Source of the DNA: Acidobacteriota bacterium
GTDB lineage: Bacteria > Actinomycetota > Acidimicrobiia > Spongiisociales > UBA5794
Assembly: GCA_022562055.1 (NCBI GenBank)
Contig: JADFQA010000026.1
Coordinates: 1-45,746, forward strand
DNA length: 45,746 nt
Direction of reading: 5' to 3'
In this document: positions 1 to 9,142 of the stretch, one piece after another
How positions within the stretch are numbered: the stretch's first letter is position 1
Layout of the letters: each line of letters begins with the position of its first letter
Program-made: the position numbers and the translations under genes
Notes under the pieces: generated by a model
Database searches by the model: none
The model's input: the letters and a program-made list of their open reading frames with translations, nothing else
What the model was told of the DNA's origin: nothing

Positions 1-1
1 G

Positions 2-1285
2 AACTGGGTGACGACGCAGGCGTTCCCGGTCACTGGTGTTGATGATGCGATTGTTGATGGTCCCCAGACGTTCGATATCACGCATGTTGCGACGTCGGAT
101 GATCCGGCGTATAGCGATATTGGTGTGGCTTCGGTGTTGAATACGACGACTGACTTCGGTGATGCGGTTGGTGTGACGGTGACGGGTTCGCCGACTTCGG
201 TGTCGGAGTCGGGGACGACGGATACGTATTCGGTGGTGTTGGATTCTGAGCCGACGGCGTCGGTGACGGTGACTGCAACGTCGACTGATACGGATGAGGC
301 GACGGTGACGGTGTCGCGTACATTTACAACACTGAACTGGGAGACGCCGCAGAACTTCACGGTGACTGGTGTTGATGACTCGGTCGCCGAGGGTGATCAT
401 TCAGTGACGATCAGCCATACGGTCATATCGGGTGACCCCGAGTACAACGGTATCGCCGTGCTCAGCGTCACGGTGAACATCACCGACAACGATACGCTGA
501 GCGTGACGGTGGCAGGCCCCGAGGTGGGCGGCGAAAACCTCGCATCGACGTTTGTGGCGACCCTGAACGGACCTGTCGCATCCCCCACCTACGCCTGGGT
601 TGCCGTTTCCCCAACCGGATTTCCTGTGGCAGCCGGGACCGCATCGACCTTCAGTTTCACTCCAACCGGTGGCGGCAACTACTTCGTTTCCGTGATCGTG
701 ACCGACGCCGGTGAAACCAGTCCGGTGATCGGTGTGATCTTCAGGGTTCTGGGCGATCTCAATGGTTCGATATTCGCAAGCGACATTGTCTGGCTCGCAA
801 ACGAAGGGATCACTAAGGGCTGTAACCCGCCAGCGAACGACCAGTTCTGCCCGACGGACCAGGTGACCCGTGAGCAGATGGCTGCGTTCTTGGTCAGGGC
901 GCTCGGACTCACCGATGATGGCGGCGGAAACAAATTCACTGACGACGACGGCTCCATCTTCGAACTTGATATTGCGAAGCTCGCCGCTGCGGGGATCACC
1001 AAGGGTTGTAACCCGCCGACAAACAACCAGTTCTGTCCCAACGACAAGGTCACCCGTGCGCAGATGGCTGCGTTTTTGGTCAGGGCGCTTGGGCTCACCG
1101 ATGATGGCGGCGGCAACAAGTTTAACGATGACGACGGCTCCATCTTCGAACTTGACATAGCAAAGCTTGCTGCGGCGGGGATCACCAAGGGTTGTAACCC
1201 GCCGACAAACGACCAGTTCTGTCCCGACAACATTGTGACTCGTGAACAGATGGCTGCGTTCCTGCGTCGTGCTCTTGACAAATGA
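2..1285 (+). CDS. Secreted surface protein with Calx-beta-like, PKD-like and SLH-like domains (5' end outside window)
   Basis: The reading frame is open from base 2 and the residues before the first GTG (NW then VTTQAF) match an internal repeat (NWETPQNF), so the gene continues upstream. Two Calx-beta-like repeats (about residues 1-155) share the TGVDD...G(D/P)H/QT pattern, a PKD/Ig-like segment follows (about 160-245), and three SLH-like repeats form the C-terminus. Each SLH-like repeat carries GITKGCNPP and FCP, so two conserved cysteines that could pair. Such proteins are normally exported and wall- or envelope-bound; ligand and role cannot be read from the sequence. The first 0.4 kb is thymine-ending and repetitive (GTGACG-rich), unlike the rest. 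The stop overlaps the next start (ATGA). Confidence 0.85.
   Translation, partial: NWVTTQAFPVTGVDDAIVDGPQTFDITHVATSDDPAYSDIGVASVLNTTTDFGDAVGVTVTGSPTSVSESGTTDTYSVVLDSEPTASVTVTATSTDTDEATVTVSRTFTTLNWETPQNFTVTGVDDSVAEGDHSVTISHTVISGDPEYNGIAVLSVTVNITDNDTLSVTVAGPEVGGENLASTFVATLNGPVASPTYAWVAVSPTGFPVAAGTASTFSFTPTGGGNYFVSVIVTDAGETSPVIGVIFRVLGDLNGSIFASDIVWLANEGITKGCNPPANDQFCPTDQVTREQMAAFLVRALGLTDDGGGNKFTDDDGSIFELDIAKLAAAGITKGCNPPTNNQFCPNDKVTRAQMAAFLVRALGLTDDGGGNKFNDDDGSIFELDIAKLAAAGITKGCNPPTNDQFCPDNIVTREQMAAFLRRALDK
764..1282 (+). repeat. Tandem 186-bp repeats encoding SLH-like units
   Basis: Three consecutive units begin at 764, 950 and 1136; the last is cut short by the stop codon. The period is exactly 186 bp (62 codons). 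Units two and three are nearly identical at DNA level around the cysteine-containing core, whereas unit one has diverged. This points to recent duplication or gene conversion within the array. Confidence 0.9.
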
Positions 1286-2982
1286 CAATAGTCCCTGCCG
1301 ACGCAGTTCTCGCTAGCGCCAGAGCGTGGATCGACGGCGACCCTGATCCCGTAACCCGTGCCGAAATGCAGAGTCTGATCGACGCGGGCGCGGTTGCAGA
1401 AATCGCCGAACGGATGGACGGAACGATCACGTTCGGAACCGCAGGGCTGCGCGGACGCGTCGAAGCGGGTTCGAATCGGATGAACCGGGCGACCGTCATC
1501 CGTGTCACGAGAGGTCTCGCCGACTATCTCATTGGCCGAGATGGGGACAATTCCGACGCGCCGGTTGTCGTCGGCTACGACGCCCGTCTGTCGAGTAGAC
1601 AATTCGTTGAAGACACGGTTGGTGTGCTCGCAGCCGCCGGCCTGCCCGTCGTGATGTTCGACGAGTTTGTGCCGACGCCGCTCGTTGCTTACGCCGCCCT
1701 CGCCTACGGGGCGCGGGCCGCAATCGTGGTTACGGCAAGCCACAATCCCCCGCAGGACAACGGATACAAGGTGTTCGACAGCAACGGTGCGCAGATCGTG
1801 CAGCCCGTCGATCGGCTGATCGCAGACGCTGCCGATGCCGCTCCACCGGCCAACCAGATCGAAATTGCGGACCTCGATCACGCGGGCATCTCTGTGGCCC
1901 CGATGTCGATATTCGACGACTACCTAAACGACCTCGCCGACATTCGCACTCCCTTGGACGCCGCGCCCGACGTCACCATTGCATACTCTGCAATGCACGG
2001 TGTCGGTGGTGCCTTCATTGTGAAGGCACTGCGACATTTCGGCTATTCCGACGTTCACGTCGTTGCCGAGCAGTTTGAGCCCGACGGCAGATTCCCGACA
2101 CTTCCATTTCCAAATCCTGAAGAACCCGGTGCGATGGATCTCCTGCTTGCGCTCGCTGAAACGTGCAGCGCAGACGTGGCGTTGGCGAACGATCCTGACG
2201 CCGATCGGCTGGCGGTCGCAATACACGACGGCGCACGCTGGACACCTCTGACCGGTAACCAGATTGGGTGGATTCTGGGCGAATATTTGCTCAGCCACCG
2301 GCAGATCAGGAATCCGTTTGTCGGCATGTCGATCGTATCATCGCCCCTCTTGCGCACAATCGCTAAAAAACGCGGCACGCAATTGCACACAACCCTCACC
2401 GGTTTCAAGTGGATCTGGAACGCGGCCCTCGACATCGGCAGCCTCAAAGGGTCGCCGTTTCTCTTCGGATATGAGGAAGCGCTCGGATACTCGGTCGGGC
2501 CAGCGGTCCGCGACAAGGATGGATTGTCCGCCGCGGTTGTCATGGTTGACTTGGTCGCTCGTCTCAAGGCGACCGGCGAAACTCTTCACTCTTACCTTGT
2601 GACTCTGGGTGAGACATACGGGCGGTGGGTGTCGGTGCAGCGCTCCGTAAAGCGCCCCGGCGCCGACGGGGCGGAAGTAATTGCCGCAGCCATGGACCAG
2701 TTGCGTCGGTCAACACCCCGAGAGGTCGGCGGCATCGCTGTCGTCGGGTCCGAGGATTTCATGACCGGTGCGGATCAGCGGCCTCGATATCTGCCGTCGT
2801 CGAACCTCATCGAGCTGTCGCTTGGAAATCGTGGTCGGGTCCTGGTTCGGCCCAGCGGCACCGAGCCGAAGCTGAAGATCTATGTAGATTTGGCGGTGGC
2901 AAGTGCCGAAACGCTTGAGGTGGCTGAGGAAACCGCCAAAGTTGTCGCTGAGGAATTAGTTGGCCACATTGGTCTCGGCTGA
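1282..2982 (+). CDS. Phosphomannomutase/phosphoglucomutase (phosphohexomutase superfamily)
   Basis: Cytosolic enzyme that moves phosphate between C1 and C6 of a hexose through a phosphoserine. All four family motifs are visible: TASHNP with the phosphoserine at residue 153, the metal loop DPDADR at 304-309, the sugar loop GYEEALGY, and the phosphate-binding RPSGTEPK from 523. The N-terminus (FGTAGLRG) and 566 aa length fit the large bacterial PGM/PMM subgroup (PgcA/ManB-like). The ATG overlaps the upstream stop by 4 nt, suggesting translational coupling to an unrelated surface-protein gene. Glucose versus mannose preference cannot be decided; it would feed glycogen or cell-wall sugar nucleotide synthesis. 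Confidence 0.93.
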   Translation: MTIVPADAVLASARAWIDGDPDPVTRAEMQSLIDAGAVAEIAERMDGTITFGTAGLRGRVEAGSNRMNRATVIRVTRGLADYLIGRDGDNSDAPVVVGYDARLSSRQFVEDTVGVLAAAGLPVVMFDEFVPTPLVAYAALAYGARAAIVVTASHNPPQDNGYKVFDSNGAQIVQPVDRLIADAADAAPPANQIEIADLDHAGISVAPMSIFDDYLNDLADIRTPLDAAPDVTIAYSAMHGVGGAFIVKALRHFGYSDVHVVAEQFEPDGRFPTLPFPNPEEPGAMDLLLALAETCSADVALANDPDADRLAVAIHDGARWTPLTGNQIGWILGEYLLSHRQIRNPFVGMSIVSSPLLRTIAKKRGTQLHTTLTGFKWIWNAALDIGSLKGSPFLFGYEEALGYSVGPAVRDKDGLSAAVVMVDLVARLKATGETLHSYLVTLGETYGRWVSVQRSVKRPGADGAEVIAAAMDQLRRSTPREVGGIAVVGSEDFMTGADQRPRYLPSSNLIELSLGNRGRVLVRPSGTEPKLKIYVDLAVASAETLEVAEETAKVVAEELVGHIGLG

Positions 2983-3154
2983 GTGGCATAACCAGATGAG
3001 TGGTCGCCATAATGGGGTTATTCGGTGACTACGCCGATCGCGGACCGCGGTCGGCCAGAGCTCCGAATCCCATTGTCGGATTGTGTAGCGAAACGCGGCC
3101 TTGCCGCAAGATGTGGCAACGCCTGTGCCTTACCAGGCAGGAGGAGCGCCAACG

Positions 3155-4681
3155 ATGGCTTTTGAACTACCGCTCGCGAAATCAATCGCGGTAAACCCGT
3201 CGCAAGCCGAGATGCGGCGGTGGGTGCTAGAGCACATGCCTCGTGTGATCGAAACCGAGTTTGGCAACCTTAGTTACCAGGCTGAGGTGACCGCCCGCCT
3301 TGCCGGCTCGACGTTCTTTGTTGCGGACGAAGAAAATTTCCAGAATCGGATGAGCACAGAGGACGCCGCCGAATGGGCGGCGAAACAGGACTCCTACATT
3401 GCCGACAAGGACATGATCCTTATTGAGGGATACATCGGTCCCGATCCCGATTTTCGCACGGGGTGCCAGCTATTCATGGAGCGCACGAGCGCCAACATTC
3501 CAGCCATGCAGCAGCAGTTGTATTTCCCCAAGGATGCTGACTGGAAACCCGAATTCACTGTGATTTACACACCGGGTCTCCAAGCTCCCGGCATGCCTGA
3601 CGACTGCCTTATCACCGTCAATCTTGACAACTACGTGACTCGAGTCTTTGGATCGGACTACTTCGGAGAGTCGAAAATGGGAGGCCTCAGGATGTGGAAT
3701 CATCTTGTCTACCACCGCGGTGGCCTTGCCCTGCACTCAGGTCTCAAATCTTTCCCAGACGTAGACGGCGAGGAGAAAGTTGCGCTCATATTGGGTCTTT
3801 CGGGCACCGGCAAGACGACAACCACGTTTCGCCAACAGCTCGACTCACTTCCTGTGCAGGACGATTTCATGGCGCTCATGCCTGGTGGCACGGTCTACGC
3901 GTCGGAGAACGGTTGCTTCGCAAAGACCATCGGTCTCGACCCTGCCGACGAACCTACTATCCATGGAGGTACCACACACGCCGATGCCTGGTTGGAAAAC
4001 ACCCACACCGAACCAGATGGCACCGTAGATTTTTTCAACGATTCGTACACGGCAAATGGTCGTTCGACCTTTCCGCTCGCCAACATCCGCCACCGCGACC
4101 CCCGCGATTTGCCGAGCGCGAACTTCCTCTTTCTGCTCAACCGCAACGACACCATCATCCCCGCCGTCGCCCGTCTCAAACGGAAGCAAGCGGCGGCCTA
4201 CTTCATGTTTGGAGAGACCAAGGGAACGTCGGCCGGTGGGAAGGCCGAGGCAGGTTTCAATCTGCGCATACCGGGGACGAATCCGTTCTTCTTCAACAAC
4301 AATGCATGGCAAGGCAACCGGCTGCTTGACCTACTCGACACCATGCCCGACCTCGCCGTGTATCTCATGAACACCGGTCGCATCGGTGGGTCCGAAGACG
4401 ACGAGCGTTCGAAAAAGGTCAAAATCGCTCATAGCTCTGCCGTCGTTGAAGGCATCGTGTCCGGTTCGATCGAGTGGGAGGAAGATCCTGACTTTGGGTA
4501 CTGGGTTGCCATCAACCTTGCGGGTTTCCCCGATGACGAATTACTGCAACCCCGCCGACTCTACGAACGCCAGATGCGTTTGGAGGAATACGACTCGCTC
4601 GTGTCGAAACTCAAACAAGAACGCAAACAATACTTCGCTGGTTTTGTTGATCTTTCACCAGATATTATCGCCAGTGTGTAG
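3155..4681 (+). CDS. pckA: Phosphoenolpyruvate carboxykinase (ATP type)
   Basis: Converts oxaloacetate plus ATP to phosphoenolpyruvate, the entry step of gluconeogenesis. The frame is open further upstream, but I place the start at ATG 3155 because a strong GGAGGAG sits 8 nt before it. The 508 aa protein has the substrate region YFGESKMGG, the P-loop GLSGTGKTT from residue 214, and the downstream conserved block STFPLANI. The kinase-2 region reads QDDFMALM rather than the DDEHGW of the enterobacterial enzyme, so this belongs to a divergent subgroup, but the essential aspartates remain. It appears to be transcribed alone; 170 bp precede it. Confidence 0.92.
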   Translation: MAFELPLAKSIAVNPSQAEMRRWVLEHMPRVIETEFGNLSYQAEVTARLAGSTFFVADEENFQNRMSTEDAAEWAAKQDSYIADKDMILIEGYIGPDPDFRTGCQLFMERTSANIPAMQQQLYFPKDADWKPEFTVIYTPGLQAPGMPDDCLITVNLDNYVTRVFGSDYFGESKMGGLRMWNHLVYHRGGLALHSGLKSFPDVDGEEKVALILGLSGTGKTTTTFRQQLDSLPVQDDFMALMPGGTVYASENGCFAKTIGLDPADEPTIHGGTTHADAWLENTHTEPDGTVDFFNDSYTANGRSTFPLANIRHRDPRDLPSANFLFLLNRNDTIIPAVARLKRKQAAAYFMFGETKGTSAGGKAEAGFNLRIPGTNPFFFNNNAWQGNRLLDLLDTMPDLAVYLMNTGRIGGSEDDERSKKVKIAHSSAVVEGIVSGSIEWEEDPDFGYWVAINLAGFPDDELLQPRRLYERQMRLEEYDSLVSKLKQERKQYFAGFVDLSPDIIASV

Positions 4682-4856
4682 GGGCCATTGACCAAGGCGG
4701 TCCCACGCCGGGCCAGATGGGACTCTGAGCTTGCGCGAGGCGGTATTCGATCGTCTTTCGTCGCTAGTGGCACGTCGGAACTAGTGTGTTGGTTGACGCT
4801 CGAAATGGGGCTGGCGCACCCTTCAGAAATTCGTCGTCCGGACCGATAGTGGACTA

Positions 4857-6653
4857 GTGAACGACTCATCACAATTCTCCTCCTCGATCGACAAGGCAAC
4901 GTTTTCCGTTGCCAGACGCGGATATGCGAAGAAGGAAGTACGGGCATTTCTTGTCGAAGTCGAAGTCGCCTTTACGGACCTGGAGCGGCACACGCACGAC
5001 GCCTCAGCGCGCATTCGGGACCTTGAGCGGCAGCTCGAATCGATGAAGGCCGCGGAGTCCAAGACGATGGACAATGCCCTGTACTCGGTGTTTGATGCGA
5101 AAGACCGAATTCTCGACAAGGCCCGTCGGCGGGCGGAGAAAGTCGAATCCCAGGCCCAGGAGCGTGCAGCCGAGCTTGTTCAGGAGGCCGAAAAGAATCT
5201 CGCGGCCTCTCGTGCCGGCCGGGGAACTGTTGGTGGTGAAACATCGGCTGAGGTCATTGCGGATGCTCATGCTGAGGCAGCGAGAATCCGAGAAGACGCC
5301 GCTCGGTTCGCCGCGACGGTATCCGATGGTGATGTTGAGACAATTGCAGGGGAACTGGCGAAGTCTCGCGCGGACCTCATCGCCGAGCGCGCCCGCGCTG
5401 ACAAGGCAGAGGAAACCGCCCACCGAAAGGGCCAGGAACTCAATGATCTATTGCGTGACGCAAGCGAGGCGGAGAGCGTCGAAGACCTGAGTGAGGCACG
5501 CAGCCACGGGGCAACAATTGTGTCCCAAGCGCAGGAGGAGGCCGAGTCGATTCTCCAACGTGCGCGAGACGAGGCAAAGACTGTGCGAGAACTGGCACGC
5601 AAGCAAGGGGATCGGACAACGGCTGTCGCAGCGATGAGAGACCTTGCCTACGACACCGATCCCGCAGCCGCACTCGTTGCAGCCCGAAGCAAGATCGAGA
5701 CGCTCGAAGCAAAGCTCGCTGCCGCACCAGGGCCCGACGATGCTGACGCGACGGAAGACCATCTGCGCGCAGGCGTCGAAGAAAGATCCGCTGCGGTTCT
5801 CGCCACAGAGGAACGCAATGCTGACCTAGAGGGACACCTTGCCGCGGCCCTTGCGGACAGCGAATCGCTCGAGGCTGTCCGAGCTGAACTGGTCGAGGCC
5901 TTAGATTCGGCCGGCAAGCTGAACGCTGCAGAGACTGAAATTGTTGAGCTAACCGCTGCACTCGACGACCTCCGGACCGAGGTCACGGCAATGTCTGAGG
6001 CCGTCGATCTGGCTAACGGTCGCGCCACCGAGGCAGTAACCGATCGCGACAAGGCAGGCCATGCCGCGGCCGAGCTCGACGAGCGCGACGCTCTGGCGAC
6101 CCAACGTATAGAACTTGAAGAGAACGCCGCCAAGCTCGTCGAGGAGAATGAGCGGGCCGCCTCGGCTGTTGCCGCTGCGGGGGAGAGGGAGGCAGCCCTC
6201 GCTGACTTGCTCAAACAATCCGAGCAGACGCAAGCGGTCCTCACCGAGTCGCTCGAAAAAGCAGCGAGCGAACACGACCAAGTGGTAGCGGCGCTGGATT
6301 CACACATTCTTGACATGAAAGCCGCAGTCGCGGATGTGCAAGGTGAGCGCGATGCATTTGCACAGGCGAATACTGCGCTTGAGGCGAAGGTCGGACAGCT
6401 CCAGGATCGAACCCACGATCCGACACCAGCTACCGACACGGTCGTCAGCGAGATGCTGATCACGTCTGAAACTCGCGAAGATGTACCAGATTCTCCAGTG
6501 GATGCAGAGACCGACGAACTCGTCGCGACACCGTTTGTACGCGGTAGAAGCCGCTACGAACGCAACTCCGCAAAACTACCGAGGATCGGCGACCAGGGCG
6601 AGTCTGTGCTCGAATCGATGCGCAATCTCCGCGCATCGATGACCGACAAATAG
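4857..6653 (+). CDS. DivIVA-domain coiled-coil protein
   Basis: The N-terminus (about residues 10-45, TFSVARRGYAKKEVRAFL) matches the DivIVA/Wag31 membrane-curvature domain. The remaining roughly 500 residues are Ala/Glu/Arg-rich heptad sequence predicted to be long coiled coil, ending in a basic tail near RGRSRYERN. At 598 aa it is much longer than Wag31 (about 250-300 aa), which suggests a filament-forming scaffold for polar growth, septation or chromosome/pilus positioning. The start is GTG 4857, with no strong ribosome site. It stands alone between pckA and a protease remnant. The domain call is firm and the specific role is inference. Confidence 0.8.
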   Translation: MNDSSQFSSSIDKATFSVARRGYAKKEVRAFLVEVEVAFTDLERHTHDASARIRDLERQLESMKAAESKTMDNALYSVFDAKDRILDKARRRAEKVESQAQERAAELVQEAEKNLAASRAGRGTVGGETSAEVIADAHAEAARIREDAARFAATVSDGDVETIAGELAKSRADLIAERARADKAEETAHRKGQELNDLLRDASEAESVEDLSEARSHGATIVSQAQEEAESILQRARDEAKTVRELARKQGDRTTAVAAMRDLAYDTDPAAALVAARSKIETLEAKLAAAPGPDDADATEDHLRAGVEERSAAVLATEERNADLEGHLAAALADSESLEAVRAELVEALDSAGKLNAAETEIVELTAALDDLRTEVTAMSEAVDLANGRATEAVTDRDKAGHAAAELDERDALATQRIELEENAAKLVEENERAASAVAAAGEREAALADLLKQSEQTQAVLTESLEKAASEHDQVVAALDSHILDMKAAVADVQGERDAFAQANTALEAKVGQLQDRTHDPTPATDTVVSEMLITSETREDVPDSPVDAETDELVATPFVRGRSRYERNSAKLPRIGDQGESVLESMRNLRASMTDK

Positions 6654-6841
6654 CACCCGACAGGTACCGCCACCGTCCATGTTCGGCGCACCGCCCCGGT
6701 GGCCGTGCCTTCCATCTCATGGCGTTCGCGCGCTAGCGCCGGTTGCATTGCGCTGACTGCCATCTCACTAAGGCCTCATGCGTCTGCGGCTGCGCGGCCT
6801 TGAGATTGGGGTTCGCGGACGCCAAATAAAATGGAGCGAGA

Positions 6842-7149
6842 ATGAAACGATTCTCGCGTTTTGCCATGCTTGTCATGGCTCTATCGCTGCTGATTGTGAT
6901 GATTGCCCCAGCGTCAGCAATCACGGACGGGGAACTGGCCGGAGACGACCACCCCGAGGTGGTGCTCGTCCTTATGGAAGTCGACAGCGCCCCGGCATTT
7001 CGGTGCAGCGGCACGCTACTTTCGCCGACGATCGTCTTGACGGCCGGTCACTGCACCAACAACTTCCCGGGTTCCCCGTACACTGTGGTGTGTTCAGGAT
7101 GGATCGTCAGAACGTGCTCGACTTCGTCGAATCCTACCCGCACCCCTGA
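6842..7149 (+). pseudogene. Remnant of a secreted trypsin-like serine protease (S1 family)
   Basis: It begins with a good ribosome site (GGAGCGAG) and a signal peptide (MKRFSRFA...APASA). The N-terminal half of an S1 protease follows, including SGTLLSPTIVLTAGHC with the catalytic histidine. The catalytic Asp and Ser regions are absent. In the adjacent frame, from about 7090 to the TGA at 7147, the sequence reads VFRMDRQNVLDFVESY, which resembles the last helix-like stretch of secreted trypsin-like proteins. The simplest reading is an internal deletion of roughly 0.4-0.5 kb that joined the two ends out of frame. In the original frame a 111 aa product ending at 7177 could still be made, but it cannot be an active protease. 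Confidence 0.65.
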
Positions 7150-7177
7150 AGTAGTCGATCTCAGAAGCGCTGCCTAG

Positions 7178-7221
7178 CAAAGCGAGAACCCGTCCGGCCA
7201 GTCCGGCGGGTTTTCGCTTTG
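7178..7221 (+). terminator. Hairpin terminator after the protease remnant
   Basis: A 15-nt arm at 7178-7192 (CAAAGCGAGAACCCG) pairs with 7207-7221 (CGGGTTTTCGCTTTG) with one mismatch or bulge, and the intervening TCCGG...CCGG can extend the stem. The T run lies inside the 3' arm, giving a moderately typical intrinsic terminator. It insulates the sulfate-activation operon downstream. Confidence 0.6.
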
Positions 7222-7296
7222 CAGGCTTCAAAACAGGGCGGGACTAGTCCTGGCGCGCGCAGCCATTTACCCCCCGATTTCTGCGAATTGTGCTTC

Positions 7297-7334
7297 ACCG
7301 ATACCATCTCGCAGACCGATACTGTTCTGTATCG
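7297..7334. promoter_or_regulatory. Possible operator: repeated ACCGATAC box plus inverted copy upstream of sat/cysC
   Basis: The octamer ACCGATAC (7297-7304) recurs as GATAC within ACCGATAC around 7315-7322, and the second copy forms a 6-bp inverted repeat CGATAC-6-GTATCG (7317-7334). It lies 80-120 bp before the GTG of the sulfate-activation gene. Position and symmetry suggest a regulator site; no factor can be named. Confidence 0.3.
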
Positions 7335-7414
7335 ACGGCAGGCGTCCGGGACGGTCGTCTCAATTCTGTTTTTCTGGATTTACACCAACCCTTACTGACT
7401 GGCGAGGAGCCACT

Positions 7415-9139
7415 GTGTCTGACGATTTGATAACACCTCACGGCGGAACGCTCATTGATCTCATCGTCGATGAAACAAGAGCGGCCGAGCTCAGAGAGGC
7501 ATCTCGCAGTTACAAGTCTTGGGATCTCACCCCGCGCCAGATGAACGATATCGAGTTGCTCATAAGCGGAGCGTTCTCGCCGCTCACCGGATTCCTCGCA
7601 AAGGCTGACTACGAGTCCGTTCGAGACGACATGCGGCTCGTCGACGGCACCCTGTGGCCAATGCCGATAACGCTCGACGTCACCGCTGAGTTTGCCGAGA
7701 CGGTCACCGCCGGAGAGAAAGTTGCGCTGCGCGACCCCGAAGGCGTCATGCTTGCGGTCATCACTGTCAGCGACGTGTGGCAGCCAGACCTCGACGACGA
7801 GGCACAGAAGGTCTTCGGGACGACCAATGTTGAACACCCAGCGGTCGCGTACCTGAAGAACATCGGCAACTCTCACTACGTTGGGGGAACCGTCGAGGGC
7901 CTGCAACGCCCAACTCACTACGATTTCAACGACCTTCGGACCACGCCGGCGGAGTTGCGGGCGCAGTTCACCGCGGCTGGTGTCACCGATGTTGTCGCCT
8001 TCCAGACGCGCAACCCGATGCATCGCGCACATGTGGAACTCACGATGCGTGCGGCCGAGGAAACCGGCGCCCACCTTCTGATCCACCCGGTTGTGGGCAT
8101 GACCAAGTCCGGTGACGTTGACCATTACACCAGGGTCCGTGTCTACAAGGCGCTGATGTCACGGTACTCCCCAGGCTCCGCAAGCGTCTCGCTGTTGGGA
8201 CTTGCTATGAGGATGGGTGGCCCCCGCGAGGCCGTGTGGCACGCCCTCATCCGCAAGAACTACGGCGTGAACCATTTCATTGTCGGACGTGATCACGCCG
8301 GTCCCGGGTCGGACTCGAAAGGCAAAGCGTTCTATGGGCCGTACGAGGCGCAAGAACTCGTGATCTCCCTTGAGGAGGAGATGGGGGTGAAGCTGGTTCC
8401 GTTCAAGTTGATGGTGTTCGTGCCTGACCATGACACGTACATGCCCATCGACGAGGTGCCTGACGGAACAGATTTCCTTTCAATCTCGGGCACGGAGCTT
8501 CGTCAGATGCTCGCCGACGGGTCTGAGATTCCGGAGTGGTTCACATATCCGGAGGTCGTTAGTGAGCTCCGTAAGACCAGCCGGGCCCGTATCGACCAAG
8601 GTTTCACTGTCTTCTTCACCGGTCTGTCTGGCTCTGGTAAGTCGACCATTGCGAACGCTCTCATGGTGAAACTTCTTGAGCGTGGCGGCCGTTCTTTGAC
8701 GCTGCTCGATGGCGACATCGTTCGGCGGAATCTCTCGAAGGGCCTCGGGTTCTCGAAGGAGGATCGCGACACAAACATCATTCGCATTGGCTACGTTGCC
8801 TCTGAGATCACGAAGGCCGGCGGTATAGCCGTGTGCGCACCGATTGCTCCTTATGCCGGCCCGCGGGCGGCGAACCGTGAGGCGATCTCAGCCGTCGGCG
8901 GTTATATGCTTGTCCACGTCGCGACGCCGCTAGAGGTCTGTGAGCAGCGAGATCGTAAGGGTCTCTACGCCAAGGCGCGCGCCGGTATCATCAAGGAATT
9001 CACGGGAATTTCCGATCCGTACGAGGTGCCTACCGACGCCGAGGTTGTCGTGCAGACAACTGAGGTTTCGGCGGATGAGGCGGCGGAAACGATCGTCCAG
9101 TATCTCGTTGCCGAGGGTTACCTCAACAAGGGCGCATAG
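7415..9139 (+). CDS. Bifunctional sulfate adenylyltransferase / adenylylsulfate kinase
   Basis: Makes APS from sulfate and ATP, then PAPS by phosphorylation. The N-terminal PUA-like and ATP-sulfurylase domains (about residues 1-390) contain QTRNPMHRAH (197-206) and GRDHAG (from 291). The C-terminal APS-kinase domain starts with the P-loop GLSGSGKST (403-411), followed by LLDGD and the RxNL-type substrate loop. The 574 aa length fits a Sat-CysC fusion. The GTG start is supported by GCGAGGAG 5 nt upstream. cysQ follows 3 nt after the stop, so the pair makes PAPS and removes its by-product PAP. No PAPS reductase or sulfotransferase lies nearby, so assimilation versus sulfation is open. Confidence 0.95.
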   Translation: MSDDLITPHGGTLIDLIVDETRAAELREASRSYKSWDLTPRQMNDIELLISGAFSPLTGFLAKADYESVRDDMRLVDGTLWPMPITLDVTAEFAETVTAGEKVALRDPEGVMLAVITVSDVWQPDLDDEAQKVFGTTNVEHPAVAYLKNIGNSHYVGGTVEGLQRPTHYDFNDLRTTPAELRAQFTAAGVTDVVAFQTRNPMHRAHVELTMRAAEETGAHLLIHPVVGMTKSGDVDHYTRVRVYKALMSRYSPGSASVSLLGLAMRMGGPREAVWHALIRKNYGVNHFIVGRDHAGPGSDSKGKAFYGPYEAQELVISLEEEMGVKLVPFKLMVFVPDHDTYMPIDEVPDGTDFLSISGTELRQMLADGSEIPEWFTYPEVVSELRKTSRARIDQGFTVFFTGLSGSGKSTIANALMVKLLERGGRSLTLLDGDIVRRNLSKGLGFSKEDRDTNIIRIGYVASEITKAGGIAVCAPIAPYAGPRAANREAISAVGGYMLVHVATPLEVCEQRDRKGLYAKARAGIIKEFTGISDPYEVPTDAEVVVQTTEVSADEAAETIVQYLVAEGYLNKGA

Positions 9140-9142
9140 CTC

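Noticed and set aside
764-1282. Could the 186-bp repeats be a CRISPR or minisatellite?
   Set aside because: They are in-frame coding repeats with conserved protein pattern and no spacer-repeat alternation.
679-1881. Minus-strand open frame of 400 codons
   Set aside because: Antisense to the SLH-like repeats and the phosphohexomutase; repetition comes from the real gene.
5648-6463. Minus-strand open frame of 271 codons, Ser/Ala-rich
   Set aside because: Exact antisense of the Ala/Glu-rich coiled coil; composition is a mirror of that gene.
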